Assembly: GCF_014656195.1 (NCBI RefSeq)
Contig: NZ_BNBY01000002.1
Location: 32,351 to 96,350 of the forward strand
Reading direction: 5' to 3'
Length of the DNA: 64,000 nucleotides
DNA from: Kitasatospora xanthocidica
Lineage (GTDB): Bacteria > Actinomycetota > Actinomycetes > Streptomycetales > Streptomycetaceae
Shown: positions 42,911 through 52,132 of the stretch, piece after piece
How the letters are laid out: every line of letters begins with the position of its first letter
Position numbering within the stretch: the first letter of the stretch is position 1
The notes under the pieces: generated by a model
The model's input: the letters and a program-made list of their open reading frames with translations, nothing else
What the model was told of the DNA's origin: nothing
The model's database searches: none
Position numbers and translations under genes: made by a program

Positions 42911-43057
42911 GAGGCTCGTCCGGCGGACGCGCCCCGGGCCGGGCGGGACCGTGCCCCGGTCGCGGTGCGGGGCCGGCGGCCGGTCCCGCACCGTCTCCCG
43001 GCCCGGTCCAGGCCCTGGCCCCGGTCCCGGCGAGACGGTCGGCGCTCGGGCTCCGGG

Positions 43058-43723
43058 TCAGCGCTCGGGCTCCGGAGGCACCGGGAGCGAGGCCCAGATG
43101 ACCTTGCCGCCCTCGCCCGTCCGCTCGACGTCGCACACCCCGCCGGCCTGCAGCGTGACGCTCTTCACCAGCAGCAGGCCGCGCCCGCCGGTGCGTCCGG
43201 TGTCGTTCTCCAGCGCCTTGGGCCGGTACGGGTCGCCGTCCTCGACCGAGACCCGCACCCAGCCCCCGCTCACCGACAGCTCGGTGACCACCTCGGGCGA
43301 CAGCTCGGCCGCGTGCGTCACCGCGTTGCTCACCAGCTCCGAGACGATCAGCAGCAGGTCGTCCACCAGCTCCTGGTAGCGCACCCCGGCCATGCCCTGG
43401 GCCAGCAGGCAATCGCGTACGGCGTGCCTGGTCAGCGGAACCGAGGCCTCGGCGGCGGGCACCGGGAAGCGCCACAGGCCCCCGACCGGGCCGTGCGCCG
43501 GGGTCTTCGGTGGGTTGGTGGCCGCGGTCTTCGCCGGGTTCGTCGCGGATCTCTTCGCCGGGGGGTCCTCCGACCGGTCCGCCGGGCCGTCGGGCACCGC
43601 GTCGGTGCCGTCCCGCCCGTCCCCCGGCCTGCCGCGTCTCGGTTCGGCCTCCGCCGTCCCGCTGATCTGCTCCACGTCCAGCCGCCCTTCGTCCGCGACC
43701 CGGGAATCAGGCGATCCGCTCAT
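43058..43723 (-). CDS. RsbW-like ATP-binding protein (anti-sigma/serine kinase fold)
   Basis: A 221-residue protein. About 80 disordered residues precede a HATPase_c_2 domain: N-box ELVSNAVTHAA, G1 VSVEDGDPYRP and G2 GGRGLLLVKSV. Streptomycetes have many such single-domain proteins that regulate sigma factors or development. No sigma factor or anti-anti-sigma gene is adjacent, so the partner is unknown. ATG 43723 is the only good start, but the true one could be internal, since the head is not conserved. Confidence 0.88.
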   Translation of the reverse strand: MSGSPDSRVADEGRLDVEQISGTAEAEPRRGRPGDGRDGTDAVPDGPADRSEDPPAKRSATNPAKTAATNPPKTPAHGPVGGLWRFPVPAAEASVPLTRHAVRDCLLAQGMAGVRYQELVDDLLLIVSELVSNAVTHAAELSPEVVTELSVSGGWVRVSVEDGDPYRPKALENDTGRTGGRGLLLVKSVTLQAGGVCDVERTGEGGKVIWASLPVPPEPER

Positions 43724-44067
43724 GGCGCCCTCGGTCCACAGAGGCTAGGAGAGCGGTCCCGGCGGCTGTGGCACCGTCGACAACTTGCCCGTGTCGGACC
43801 GGTTCCGGCCGGAATCGATCGCCGAGGGCACCGAACCCGACCGGTTCCTTCGCGGTCGCCACCGCTTCGGGCGGGGTTCGATCGCGTTCGCCAGCCGTAC
43901 CAACCTGTGCGGGGCCTCCGGACCGGCCCGCGGCGGGCGCGGCGGGTCCCGGGACGGCCGGCGCCGCCGGGGCCCGAGGAACCGCAGGTGAGAAGCACTC
44001 CAGAACCCTGGTAATGTTCTCTCTGTCGCCGAGGGGGCGAGAGAAAAACCCCCGAAGCACACACCCT
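43724..44067. other. 344-bp region upstream of tRNA-Leu, no gene supported
   Basis: It contains the start region of the HATPase gene and the tRNA promoter. A TAATGT near 44012-44017 could be the -10 of the tRNA gene; no clear -35 is seen. Open frames within it are not protein-like. Confidence 0.4.
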
Positions 44068-44152
44068 GTCCGGGTGGCGGAATGGCAGACGCGCTAGCTT
44101 GAGGTGCTAGTGCCCTTTATCGGGCGTGGGGGTTCAAGTCCCCCCTCGGACA
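44068..44152 (+). tRNA. tRNA-Leu (anticodon GAG)
   Basis: An 85-base class II tRNA. The acceptor stem is GTCCGGG (44068-44074) with CTCGGAC (44145-44151) and discriminator A. The anticodon stem CTAGC/GCTAG encloses the loop TTGAGGT with anticodon GAG, reading CTC/CTT codons. A long variable arm (TGCCCTTTATCGGGCG) and T-arm GGGGGTTCAAGTCCCCC follow. CCA is not encoded. Confidence 0.97.
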
Positions 44153-44158
44153 CAGCTG

Positions 44159-44196
44159 AATTCCCCGTGGGATCCGAAAGGAACCCACGGGGAATT
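44159..44196 (+). terminator. Perfect 13-bp-stem terminator after tRNA-Leu
   Basis: Arms 44159-44171 and 44184-44196 are perfect inverted repeats, followed by TCGTTTT, a good intrinsic terminator. Confidence 0.93.
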
Positions 44197-44527
44197 TCGT
44201 TTTCCCCGGGCTGCTTTCGCCGGCCGCTTCCACCCGCCGCTTTCCTCGGCCGTATCCCCCGGCCGCACGCCGGCCCTCCTTCGAGCCGGCGGCATTGTGG
44301 CGCCCGTCTCCCCGCAGGGGCTCGTACCGGCCTCGCCGGGGCCTCGCCGTCGGCCCACCGGTCCGGAAACCGGACACGAGATGGCAACGATCGGACGTTT
44401 TGAGCTTCCCCTGAGGTATTCGCCCGTTTTTGGACCATAAGCTGCTGTGCGTTTGTCCGGAATACAGACTCAAAACCGCAAAAACACCGACACCAGCCGA
44501 TGAACCCCGAGCGAAAGGACCGATACG
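44197..44527. other. 331-bp leader region of the amino-acid permease gene
   Basis: No gene is supported. The part from 44390 is AT-richer and probably holds the permease promoter (TTTGGACCATAAG, then GGAATACAGACTC), but I cannot define hexamers with confidence. Confidence 0.4.
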
Positions 44528-46186
44528 TTGAGTGAGCCCGAATCCTCGACGGCATCCCACCAGAACTACCGCCGATCGCTCGGCACCATCAGCCTGACGG
44601 CCGTCGGGCTGGGGTCGATCATCGGTTCCGGTTGGCTGTTCGGTGCCGAGCGGGCCGCCAAGCTCGCCGGGCCGGCGTCGATCCTCGCCTGGGTGATCGG
44701 CGCCGCGGTGGCGCTGACCATCGCCCTCACCTACAGCGAGCTGGGCTCGATGTTCCCCAAGGCCGGCGGCATGGTCCGGTACGGCCAGTACTCGCACGGC
44801 TCGCTGGCCGGCTACCTGGCCGCCTGGGCCAACTGGATCGCCATCGTCTCGGTCATCCCGGGCGAGGCCACCGCCTCCGTGCAGTACATGAGCTCCTGGC
44901 ACTTCGGCTGGGCGAAGGGGCTCTACAACGGTCAGGAACTGACCCTCAGCGGAGTGGCGCTCGCCAGCGTGCTGCTGGTCCTCTACTTCGTGCTGAACTG
45001 GTTCGCGATCACGCTGTTCGCCAAGACCAACACGGCGATCACCGTCTTCAAGGTCGTCGTGCCGACGCTGACCGCCGGCGCGCTGCTCTTCGCGCACTTC
45101 GACACCGCGCACTTCACCGACCACGGCGGCTTCGCGCCGAACGGCTGGAGCGCGGTGTTCACCGCCGTCGCCGTCTCCGGCATCGTCTGGGCCTTCAACG
45201 GCTTCCAGTCCCCGCTCAACCTGGCCGGTGAGGCCAAGAACCCCGGCAAGTCGCTGCCGAAGGCCGTCATCGGCTCGATCCTGATCGCCCTGGTGATCTA
45301 CGTCGCGCTGCAGATCGCCTTCCTGGGCGCCATCCCGAGCGGCGACCTCTCGCAGGGCTGGAGCGGCCTCGGCTACACCTCGCCGCTGGCCGACCTGGCG
45401 ATCGCCTGGGGCCTCAACTGGCTGGCGATCCTGCTCTACGCGGACGCCTTCATCTCGCCGTCCGGCACCGGCATGATCTACGCCGCCACCACCTCGCGCA
45501 TGATCCACGGCGTGCAGGAGAACGGCCACCTGCCGAAGCTCTTCGGCAAGGTCGACGCCAAGACCGGCATCCCGCGCCCGGCGCTGGTGCTGAACCTGGT
45601 GGTCGCCTTCCTGTTCCTCGCGGTCTTCCGCGGCTGGGGCTCGCTGGCCGAGATCGTCTCGGTGGCCACCGTGATCTCGTACATCACCGGCCCGGTCGCC
45701 GTGATGGCGCTGCGCCGCCTCGCCCCCGACCTGCCGCGCCCGGTCCGGCTGCGCGCGATGCCGGTCATCGCCCCGGTCGCGATGGTCTTCGGCTCGCTGG
45801 TGCTCTACTGGGCCCGCTGGCCGCTCACCGGCAAGGTCATCCTGCTGATGGCCGCCGGTCTGCCGATCTGGGCCTGGTACGAGCTGCGCAAGCCGTTCGC
45901 CGAGCTGAAGCCGCACCTCGCGGCGGGCGCCTGGATGGTCGCGTACCTGTTCGTGATGGCCGGTGTCTCCTGGGCCGGCAGCGACGACTTCGGCGGGCAC
46001 GGCTACCTGCCGGAGGGCTGGGACCTGCTGATCGTCGCCGCGATCGGGCTGGCGTTCTACTACTGGGGCGTCGCCAGCGCCTGGGCCAACCCCTCGCTGG
46101 CCGCCGTCCGGCAGGAGCTGGCGGACGAGCTGCGCGCGGCGGGTGCCGAGGCCCCCGCCGAGGCGGGCGAGCCCTCGCGGGTCTGA
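44528..46186 (+). CDS. APC-family amino-acid permease
   Basis: A 552-residue transporter with about 12 to 14 hydrophobic helices. The first helix carries GLGSIIGSGWLFG, the unwound substrate-binding Gly motif of the APC superfamily, and helix 6 has VWAFNGFQSPLNLAGE. The family members closest in layout are aspartate:proton symporters (YveA-like). Start is TTG 44528 with AAAGGA eight bases upstream; no in-frame ATG or GTG is nearby. The C-terminal tail is Ala/Glu-rich. A shared terminator follows. Substrate: an amino acid, not further defined. Confidence 0.93.
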   Translation: MSEPESSTASHQNYRRSLGTISLTAVGLGSIIGSGWLFGAERAAKLAGPASILAWVIGAAVALTIALTYSELGSMFPKAGGMVRYGQYSHGSLAGYLAAWANWIAIVSVIPGEATASVQYMSSWHFGWAKGLYNGQELTLSGVALASVLLVLYFVLNWFAITLFAKTNTAITVFKVVVPTLTAGALLFAHFDTAHFTDHGGFAPNGWSAVFTAVAVSGIVWAFNGFQSPLNLAGEAKNPGKSLPKAVIGSILIALVIYVALQIAFLGAIPSGDLSQGWSGLGYTSPLADLAIAWGLNWLAILLYADAFISPSGTGMIYAATTSRMIHGVQENGHLPKLFGKVDAKTGIPRPALVLNLVVAFLFLAVFRGWGSLAEIVSVATVISYITGPVAVMALRRLAPDLPRPVRLRAMPVIAPVAMVFGSLVLYWARWPLTGKVILLMAAGLPIWAWYELRKPFAELKPHLAAGAWMVAYLFVMAGVSWAGSDDFGGHGYLPEGWDLLIVAAIGLAFYYWGVASAWANPSLAAVRQELADELRAAGAEAPAEAGEPSRV

Positions 46187-46196
46187 TCCACGCGTG

Positions 46197-46239
46197 ACGC
46201 CGAAGGACCGGTCGGACGTTCCGACCGGCCCTTCGGCGT
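46197..46239. terminator. Bidirectional terminator between convergent genes
   Basis: Outer arms ACGCCGAAGG (46197-46206) and CCTTCGGCGT (46230-46239), inner CGGTCGGA (46209-46216) and TCCGACCG (46220-46227). It ends both the permease and the DUF1023 hydrolase transcripts. Confidence 0.92.
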
Positions 46240-46272
46240 TCCCGGGCTCCGGCGGCTCCCGTGCGGGCCGGG

Positions 46273-47988
46273 TCAGGTGACCGGCACTCCCGCGATGACC
46301 TGGCCGAACGCCTTCCAGGACGGTGTGTTCGCGTTCCAGTAGTGGTCGTGGTCGGTGTCCTGGGACGGCAGGTGCTGGGCGCCGAAGGCCGGGTTCATCG
46401 GGTCGCGGCCGAAGCGCAGGTGGTAGTCGTCACTGGTCGGGTCGAGGTTGTCGACGTCCAGGGCCGGGGTCCAGTCGGTGATCGAGTCCTTGCCGCCGAG
46501 CACGGTGAAGACCCGGCCGGGGTCGATCTTGGCCCCCGTGGCGAGGTCGGTGTTGAGGTCCGCCGCCCGCTCGACGCCGACGCCGGGGCTGCCCGCGAAG
46601 ACCACGGTGTCCACCGGCAGGCCCTTGTCGCGCATGGTGTAGCCGACCACCGTGCTGCCGTAGCTGTGCCCGACGACGGTGTTGTGGGACGGAGCGCCCT
46701 GGTGGGTGGCCCGCAGCCCGGACTGGAAGCTGAACAGGTCCTGCTCGGCGTCCTTGGCGTAGCCCTCGTAGGCGGCGTCCGGGACCGGGGCCCCGAGGGT
46801 GGGCGACGCGGTCTGGGGCGCCGCGTAGTTCACGTACGCGATCGTGGAGACCTTGGCGCCCGGGCTCGCCTGGACGGCGCTGCGGTACATCTCCTTCGCC
46901 TTGTCCATCGTGCCGCCGACGCCGCCGATCCGGGACTCGGTGCCCGGGACGAAGGTCGCCACGTCGTCCGCCGTGTCCGGGTCGTTCAGGGCGAGGATCG
47001 CCCGGCCGCCCTGCGCCGCGGCGTCGAGCCGGAGCAGGTACGGCCGCGGGTTGCCGTCCGTGACGGGCAGGGCGAGCCGGTCCTGGAGCGTCTGGAGGCC
47101 GTGCAGCTTGTCCTCCAGGGCCTTGCGCTGGGCCTCCCAGACCACGTGCTGGGGGTTCTTGCCGGCGCCGCCCGGCGTGCCCACCCAGGAGGTCGGCTCG
47201 GCCTGGTCGAGGGCGGCCAGCTGGGTGCGGAGGTCGGCCTGGGCCCGGGGCAGGGTGATCCGGTTCGCCTGGTCCCGGGCGGCGGCGGGGACGCCGTCGA
47301 GGTTGCCGACCTGGTCGGGGTGGTTGAGGACCAGCCGCTGCTGCTGGACCGACGTCAGCCCGTCCCACCAGGTCTTGACGTCCGCGGGCCCGGTGCCGGC
47401 GGGCGGGACGCGGTCGGTCGCGTCGTCCGCTGCCTTGTCGGCGGCGACCGCCGCGGCGGTCAGACCGCTGCCGTCGGCCGCGTGCTGGGCGAAACGGTTC
47501 AGCTGGGCGGTGATCGTCCGGTCCGCCTGGGCCCCCTCGTTCAGGGCCGCGGTGATCCGGGCGCCGATCTCCTCCGCCCGTCTGCGCATGGCGTCGTCGG
47601 CCGGGGCGCCCTGGGTGCCTCCGGGCTGTCCGGGGGCCGGGCCCCAGCTGAGCTGCCCGTCCGGGGCCACCGTGAGGCCCGCCGTCCTGGCGTCGTCCAG
47701 GGCGGCCACCAGGTGCGACTGGGCCAGCGCGAAGGCCTCGCCGGCGGCGCTCAACGAGCGGCTGACGAAGACGAGTTCCTCGTGCGCGTTCCGCAGCTTG
47801 ACGGTGAGCGCCCCGAGGTCGCCGAGGACCTGGGTGGCAGTGCCGCCCTTCCAGCCCGACAGCCGGTTGACCACGGTGCTCTGCCAGATCTCGATGTGCT
47901 CGGCGAACTTGCCGGCCAGGGTGTCGTAGGCGTTCTTGGCGCAGGCCAGGTCGTTCAGGTTCGCACCGTAGAGGGTCGCGATGTCCAC
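46273..47988 (-). CDS. Alpha/beta hydrolase (DUF1023) with ESX-like N-terminal helical domain
   Basis: A 571-residue protein. The N-terminal 140 residues are helical, with LSGWKGGTATQVLGDL and a Trp-x-Gly-like turn (WKG), resembling WXG100-type secretion partners. The C-terminal half is a DUF1023 alpha/beta hydrolase with the nucleophile elbow GHSYGSTVVG. Such proteins in actinobacteria accompany type VII secretion substrates. GTG 47988 has GAGGAG at 8 bases; GTG 47994 overlaps the partner stop by 4 bases and is also possible. It follows the small ESX-like gene. A secreted effector or toxin role is inference. Confidence 0.85.
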   Translation of the reverse strand: MDIATLYGANLNDLACAKNAYDTLAGKFAEHIEIWQSTVVNRLSGWKGGTATQVLGDLGALTVKLRNAHEELVFVSRSLSAAGEAFALAQSHLVAALDDARTAGLTVAPDGQLSWGPAPGQPGGTQGAPADDAMRRRAEEIGARITAALNEGAQADRTITAQLNRFAQHAADGSGLTAAAVAADKAADDATDRVPPAGTGPADVKTWWDGLTSVQQQRLVLNHPDQVGNLDGVPAAARDQANRITLPRAQADLRTQLAALDQAEPTSWVGTPGGAGKNPQHVVWEAQRKALEDKLHGLQTLQDRLALPVTDGNPRPYLLRLDAAAQGGRAILALNDPDTADDVATFVPGTESRIGGVGGTMDKAKEMYRSAVQASPGAKVSTIAYVNYAAPQTASPTLGAPVPDAAYEGYAKDAEQDLFSFQSGLRATHQGAPSHNTVVGHSYGSTVVGYTMRDKGLPVDTVVFAGSPGVGVERAADLNTDLATGAKIDPGRVFTVLGGKDSITDWTPALDVDNLDPTSDDYHLRFGRDPMNPAFGAQHLPSQDTDHDHYWNANTPSWKAFGQVIAGVPVT

Positions 47989-47990
47989 GG

Positions 47991-48401
47991 TCACCGCTCC
48001 TCGGCCGAACGGCCGCCGACGATCACCGTGTTGAACGGGTCGGGCCTGGACGGGGCGGCGCTCGCCTGGGCGGTGGTGCCGGCGGTGGTGCCGGCCCCGG
48101 TCAGGTCGTCGGCGATGTCGCGGTCGCCCGACCCGTAGGTCAGCGCGATCTGCTGCAGCTTGGTCCCGGACGTGCCGAGCTCCCCCGCCAGGTTGTTCAG
48201 CAGCGTGACCCAGTTGGCGGTGCAGCCGTGCAGGGCGGTCGCCGTCGTCCAGCCCTTGAGGCCGCCCTCCGCCGTGCCGCTCGCCTCGGCCAGTGCGTGG
48301 TCCTCGGCCGGTACGGCCTGGGCCAGTTGCGCGGCGCTCTGCCCACTGGCCCTCAGATCGCTCGGCCTGACGACGAGTTGGAGCGCCTTGTCCGGATCCA
48401 C
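47991..48401 (-). CDS. Small ESX-like partner of the DUF1023 hydrolase
   Basis: A 136-residue protein. Helical segments PSDLRASGQSAAQLAQAVP and ANWVTLLNNLAGELGTSGTKL with GWTTATALHGC between them give the helix-turn-helix profile of ESX/EspC-type proteins, with a Trp in the turn. The last third is Ala/Thr/Gly-rich and probably disordered. GTG 48401 has GGGGGA seven bases upstream; the longer frame to 48707 is not protein-like. It is translationally close to the hydrolase. The role as secretion partner is inference. Confidence 0.75.
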   Translation of the reverse strand: MDPDKALQLVVRPSDLRASGQSAAQLAQAVPAEDHALAEASGTAEGGLKGWTTATALHGCTANWVTLLNNLAGELGTSGTKLQQIALTYGSGDRDIADDLTGAGTTAGTTAQASAAPSRPDPFNTVIVGGRSAEER

Positions 48402-48710
48402 TGCGTCTTCCCCCTGGTTGTCCGTCTGGTCGTCTGGTCGTCGGTCTGGTCGTCCGTCGGTGAACGACGACAAGGACGCCGGGGGTTGGGGGGCAGTTCC
48501 GGGTGGAACCGGGCTTCGTGCACCTCCCGTTCTGCGGCGCGCCGCGGTGGGCGTCGGGCCGTTCGCCGCGTGCACCGCGCGGTTCCCCCGGGGTGACCGG
48601 CAATGTCCGCCGGGTCGGGATCGGCTCTTGCGCCCGGCCGCCCGGGCCGTTTTGACTGGCCTCCGACTAGCGCTGTTAGTGAAGCGATTGAGCGGATGAG
48701 AGGACAATCG
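48402..48710. other. 309-bp divergent region with TGGTCG-type low-complexity repeats
   Basis: It separates the ESX-like gene and the aldehyde dehydrogenase. From about 48421 to 48455 short GTCTGGTCGT-like units repeat. No gene is supported; both promoters must lie here. Confidence 0.45.
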
Positions 48711-50138
48711 GTGCAGCAGTACGCGGAGTACAGCGACCAGTACATCGACGGCTCCTGGCGGCCCTCCGGGGACCCCGGCTCGATCACCGTCCTGAACCCG
48801 GCGACCGAGCAGGTGCTCGCCACCGTACCCGCGGGCGGCGCGACCGATGTCGACGCGGCGGTGACGGCGGCCCGCCGGGCGGCCCGGAGTTGGGGCGCGA
48901 CCACCCGCGAGGAGCGGCTGGCCCTACTGACCCGGCTGCGGGACGGGCTCGCCGCCGCGCAGAACGAGATCACCGAGACGGTCGTCGCCGAACTGGGCGC
49001 CCCGGTCGGCTTCACCGCGGCCGTGCACGCCGGGCTGCCGCTGACCGTCACCACCTCCTACCTGGACCTGCTCGCCGAGCACTCCTTCGAGGAGCGGATC
49101 GGCAACTCGGTGGTGCACGCCGAGCCGGCCGGCGTGGTCGCGGCGATCACGCCGTGGAACTACCCGCTGCACCAGATCGTGGCGAAGGTGGTCCCGGCGC
49201 TGGCGGCCGGCTGCCCGGTGGTCCTCAAGCCGGCCGAGGACACCCCGCTGGTGGCCCGGCTGTTCGCCCGGCTGGTGCACGAGGCCGGGTTCCCCGCGGG
49301 GGCGTTCAACCTGGTCACCGGCACCGGGGAGCTGGCGGGCGCGGCGCTGGTCGGCCACCCCGGGGTGGACGTGGTCTCCTTCACCGGCTCCACCGCCGTC
49401 GGCCGGCAGGTCGCCGAGACGGCCGGCCGGAACCTGAAGCGGGTCGCGCTGGAGCTGGGCGGCAAGTCCGCCAACGTGGTGCTGCCGGGCTCCAACATCA
49501 CCCGCGCGGTCAAGACGAACGTCGCGAACGTGTTCGCCAACTCCGGCCAGACCTGTAGCGCCTGGACCCGGCTGCTGGTGCACGAGGACCAGTACGAGGA
49601 GGCGATCACCCGGGCCGCCAAGGCCGCCGCCCAGTACGTGCCGGGCGACCCGACCGACCCACAGACCCGGATCGGCCCGGTGGTCAACGCCAAGCAGCTG
49701 GCCCGGGTGCGCGGCTACATCGACGGCGCGCTGGCCGAGGGCGCCCGGCTGGTCGTCGGCGGCTCGGAGCCCGTCGCCGAGCTGCCCACCGGCTACTACG
49801 TCCGCCCGACCGTGCTCGCCGACGTGACCCCGGAGATGACGGTGGCCCAGGAGGAGGTCTTCGGCCCGGTCCTGGTGATCCTCCCCTACCGGGACGAGGA
49901 CCACGCCGTCGAGCTCGCCAACGGCACCCCGTACGGCCTGGCCGGCGGCGTCTGGGGCCGCGACACCGACACCGCCGCCGCCTTCGCCCGCCGCCTCGAC
50001 ACCGGCCAGGTCGACCTCAACGGCGGCCGCTTCAACCCGCTCGCCCCCTTCGGCGGCTACAAGAACTCCGGCCTCGGCCGCGAACTGGGCCGCCACGGGC
50101 TGGAGGAGTTCCTGCGGTACAAGTCGCTGCAGTACTGA
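48711..50138 (+). CDS. Aldehyde dehydrogenase
   Basis: A 475-residue NAD(P)-dependent aldehyde dehydrogenase. The N motif ITPWNYPLHQ, the catalytic Glu in LELGGKSANVVL, catalytic Cys in NSGQTCSAWTRLLV and EEVFGPVLVI are all present. It oxidises an aldehyde to an acid; substrate specificity cannot be read from the sequence. GTG 48711 has AGAGGA six bases upstream; an in-frame ATG at 48696 lacks a site. Its C-terminal part resembles but is not identical to the partial aldehyde dehydrogenase at the window start. Terminator at 50161. Confidence 0.95.
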   Translation: MQQYAEYSDQYIDGSWRPSGDPGSITVLNPATEQVLATVPAGGATDVDAAVTAARRAARSWGATTREERLALLTRLRDGLAAAQNEITETVVAELGAPVGFTAAVHAGLPLTVTTSYLDLLAEHSFEERIGNSVVHAEPAGVVAAITPWNYPLHQIVAKVVPALAAGCPVVLKPAEDTPLVARLFARLVHEAGFPAGAFNLVTGTGELAGAALVGHPGVDVVSFTGSTAVGRQVAETAGRNLKRVALELGGKSANVVLPGSNITRAVKTNVANVFANSGQTCSAWTRLLVHEDQYEEAITRAAKAAAQYVPGDPTDPQTRIGPVVNAKQLARVRGYIDGALAEGARLVVGGSEPVAELPTGYYVRPTVLADVTPEMTVAQEEVFGPVLVILPYRDEDHAVELANGTPYGLAGGVWGRDTDTAAAFARRLDTGQVDLNGGRFNPLAPFGGYKNSGLGRELGRHGLEEFLRYKSLQY

Positions 50139-50160
50139 GGCGCCGGGCACGGGCCCGCCC

Positions 50161-50188
50161 GGGGCGCCGGCGTGTGCGGCGGCGCCCC
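50161..50188 (+). terminator. Terminator after the aldehyde dehydrogenase
   Basis: Perfect 9-bp arms GGGGCGCCG (50161-50169) and CGGCGCCCC (50180-50188), 22 bases after the stop. Confidence 0.75.
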
Positions 50189-50193
50189 GGGCG

Positions 50194-50229
50194 GGGTGTG
50201 TCCGAGGGTGTGTCCGAGGGTGTGTCCGA
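50194..50229. repeat. Three perfect 12-bp tandem repeats
   Basis: GGGTGTGTCCGA repeated exactly at 50194, 50206 and 50218, between the aldehyde dehydrogenase terminator and the end of glyA. Not coding for a supported gene. Confidence 0.93.
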
Positions 50230-50253
50230 GGTGTCGCGGGATCCGCCGGGGGT

Positions 50254-51711
50254 TCAGGCGAGGGCGACGCCCGGGTAGAGCGGGTACGGGGCGAGCAGCT
50301 CGGCGGCGCGCTTGGCGACGGCGTCGCGCAGGGCCGGGTCGAGGGCGTAATTGGCCTTGGACGGGCTGCCGTTGGCGGCCGTGGTGGGGGTGGTGGCGCG
50401 CAGGACGGTGTCGATCAGTTCGGCGATCTCGTCCATCTCGGCGACGCCGAGGCCACGGGTGGTGAGGGCCGGGGTGCCGATCCGGACGCCGGAGGTGTAC
50501 CAGGCGCCGTTCGGGTCCTGCGGGACGGAGTTGCGGTTGGTGACGATGCCCGAGTCGAGCAGCGCCGCCTCGGCCTGGCGGCCGGTGAGGCCGTAGCCGG
50601 AGACGTCGGCGAGGACGAGGTGGTTGTCCGTGCCGCCGGTGACGAGCGTGCCGCCGCGGCGCAGCAGGCCCTCGGCCAGGGCCTGGGCGTTGGTGACGAC
50701 GGCCTGGGCGTAGGTCCGGAACTCGGGGCGGCGGGCCTCGGCGAAGGCGACGGCCTTGGCGGCCATGACGTGCGAGAGCGGGCCGCCGAGCACCAGCGGG
50801 CAGCCGCGGTCGACGTGTTCGGCCAGTTCGGAGGTGCACAGCACCATGCCGCCGCGCGGGCCGCGGAGGGACTTGTGGGTGGTCGTGGTGACGATGTGGG
50901 CGTGCGGGACCGGGTCGTGGTCACCGGTGAGCACCTTGCCCGCGACCAGGCCGGCGAAGTGCGCCATGTCGACCATGAGGGTGGCGCCGACCTCGTCCGC
51001 GATCTCGCGCATCGTACGGAAGTTCACCAGGCGCGGGTAGGCGGAGTAGCCGGCCACGATGATCAGTGGGCGGAACTCGCGGGCGGTCTCCCGCAGCGCG
51101 TCGTAGTCGATCAGGCCGGTGACCGGGTCGGTGCCGTAGCTGCGCTGCTCGAACATCTTGCCGGAGATGTTGGGGCGGAAGCCGTGGGTGAGGTGGCCGC
51201 CGGTGTCCAGGGACATGCCGAGCATGCGCTGGTTGCCGAGCTCGTGGCGCAGCCGGGCCCAGTCCTCCTCGGTGAGGTCGTTGACGTTGCGGACCTCGGC
51301 CCGCTCCAGGGCGGGGCTCTCGACCCGCTGGGAGAGGACGGCCCAGAAGGCGGTGAGGTTGGCGTCGATGCCGGAGTGCGGCTGGACGTAGGCGTGGTCG
51401 GCGCCGAACAGCTCGCGGGCGTGCTCGGCGGCGATGGTCTCCACGGTGTCGACGTTGCGGCAGCCCGCGTAGAAGCGGCGGCCCGCGGTGCCCTCGGCGT
51501 ACTTGTCGCTGAGCCAGTTGCCCATGGCGAGCAGGACGGCCGGGGAGGCGTAGTTCTCGCTGGCGATGAGCTTGAGCGAGGCGCGCTGGTCGGCGAGCTC
51601 CTGGCCGATGGCGGCGGCGATCCGGGGTTCGACGCCGGCGACCACGTCGAGGGCGCTGCGGAAGGCGGCGTCGGCGGTGGGGGTCGCGGCGGTGTGGGGC
51701 TGCTGGGCCAA
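50254..51711 (-). CDS. glyA: Serine hydroxymethyltransferase
   Basis: A 485-residue PLP enzyme converting serine and tetrahydrofolate to glycine and 5,10-methylene-THF. Seen: [13 protein letters not shown], the [13 protein letters not shown] segment, SGIDANL, the PLP-lysine motif [14 protein letters not shown] and the C-terminal [13 protein letters not shown]. It is longer than the about 420 residues of E. coli GlyA because of an insert around [19 protein letters not shown], as in the second actinobacterial type. The start is TTG 51711: AGGAG lies six bases upstream, and the only ATG further up (51774) falls inside the ZTP riboswitch. Confidence 0.93.
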   Translation of the reverse strand: MAQQPHTAATPTADAAFRSALDVVAGVEPRIAAAIGQELADQRASLKLIASENYASPAVLLAMGNWLSDKYAEGTAGRRFYAGCRNVDTVETIAAEHARELFGADHAYVQPHSGIDANLTAFWAVLSQRVESPALERAEVRNVNDLTEEDWARLRHELGNQRMLGMSLDTGGHLTHGFRPNISGKMFEQRSYGTDPVTGLIDYDALRETAREFRPLIIVAGYSAYPRLVNFRTMREIADEVGATLMVDMAHFAGLVAGKVLTGDHDPVPHAHIVTTTTHKSLRGPRGGMVLCTSELAEHVDRGCPLVLGGPLSHVMAAKAVAFAEARRPEFRTYAQAVVTNAQALAEGLLRRGGTLVTGGTDNHLVLADVSGYGLTGRQAEAALLDSGIVTNRNSVPQDPNGAWYTSGVRIGTPALTTRGLGVAEMDEIAELIDTVLRATTPTTAANGSPSKANYALDPALRDAVAKRAAELLAPYPLYPGVALA

Positions 51712-51735
51712 GGCGGTCTCCTGGTGGGGATGCGG

Positions 51736-51827
51736 AAGGCCCAGGCGCTCGGCAACTGCACGTGAAGGTTTCACGAGGCCGCTTCCCGATGGTTGATTCC
51801 ATCCCTACGCGCCAGTCGCAGCCCACC
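51736..51827 (-). promoter_or_regulatory. ZTP (pfl) riboswitch in the glyA leader
   Basis: Read on the minus strand, the conserved pfl parts are in order: GACTGGCG (51817-51810), a small hairpin GATGG/CCATC (51803-51799, 51792-51788), CGGGAAGCGGCC (51788-51777), a variable hairpin CGTGAA/TTCACG, and CGCCTGGGC (51747-51739). ZTP riboswitches sense the purine intermediate ZMP/ZTP and activate folate and purine genes including glyA. CCTGG (51745-51741) can pair with CCAGG (51724-51720), which covers the Shine-Dalgarno, suggesting translational control: ligand binding holds CCTGGGC in the aptamer and frees the site. Confidence 0.9.
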
Positions 51828-52132
51828 GGGATCGTACCAACACCGGACGGACTGTGGCGGAGGTCTCAGAATGCGGACCAGGCCGGTCCGATTCGCCGCT
51901 TATGTCCGTTCTTCTGCAACGCCGGTGTTGCGGCGAAATGAAGTCGCCACATTCCCCGAAACAGTTCCGCAGGAATTCCCCGGAGAACCGCCGGAGGTGA
52001 TTTGCGGAACCTCGGACGCATCCGATCAAATGTCGCTCGAACGGCCACGGGAAACCCCCGGAAGCCGTACCGGAAATACACACGAGCGCACCCTCACCCA
52101 CAGGGCGGCGGAGAATTCGGGGGTTACGCCTC
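51828..52132. other. 305-bp region between the glyA riboswitch and the peptide importer
   Basis: The glyA promoter and the promoter of the divergent permease must both lie here. The part from 51900 to 52080 has a lower GC content than its surroundings (GCAACGCCGGTGTTGC palindrome near 51916-51931). No gene is supported. Confidence 0.45.

Noticed and set aside
51711..51774. ATG at 51774 as the glyA start
   Set aside because: It lies inside the ZTP aptamer and would translate conserved riboswitch bases; TTG 51711 has a proper ribosome site.
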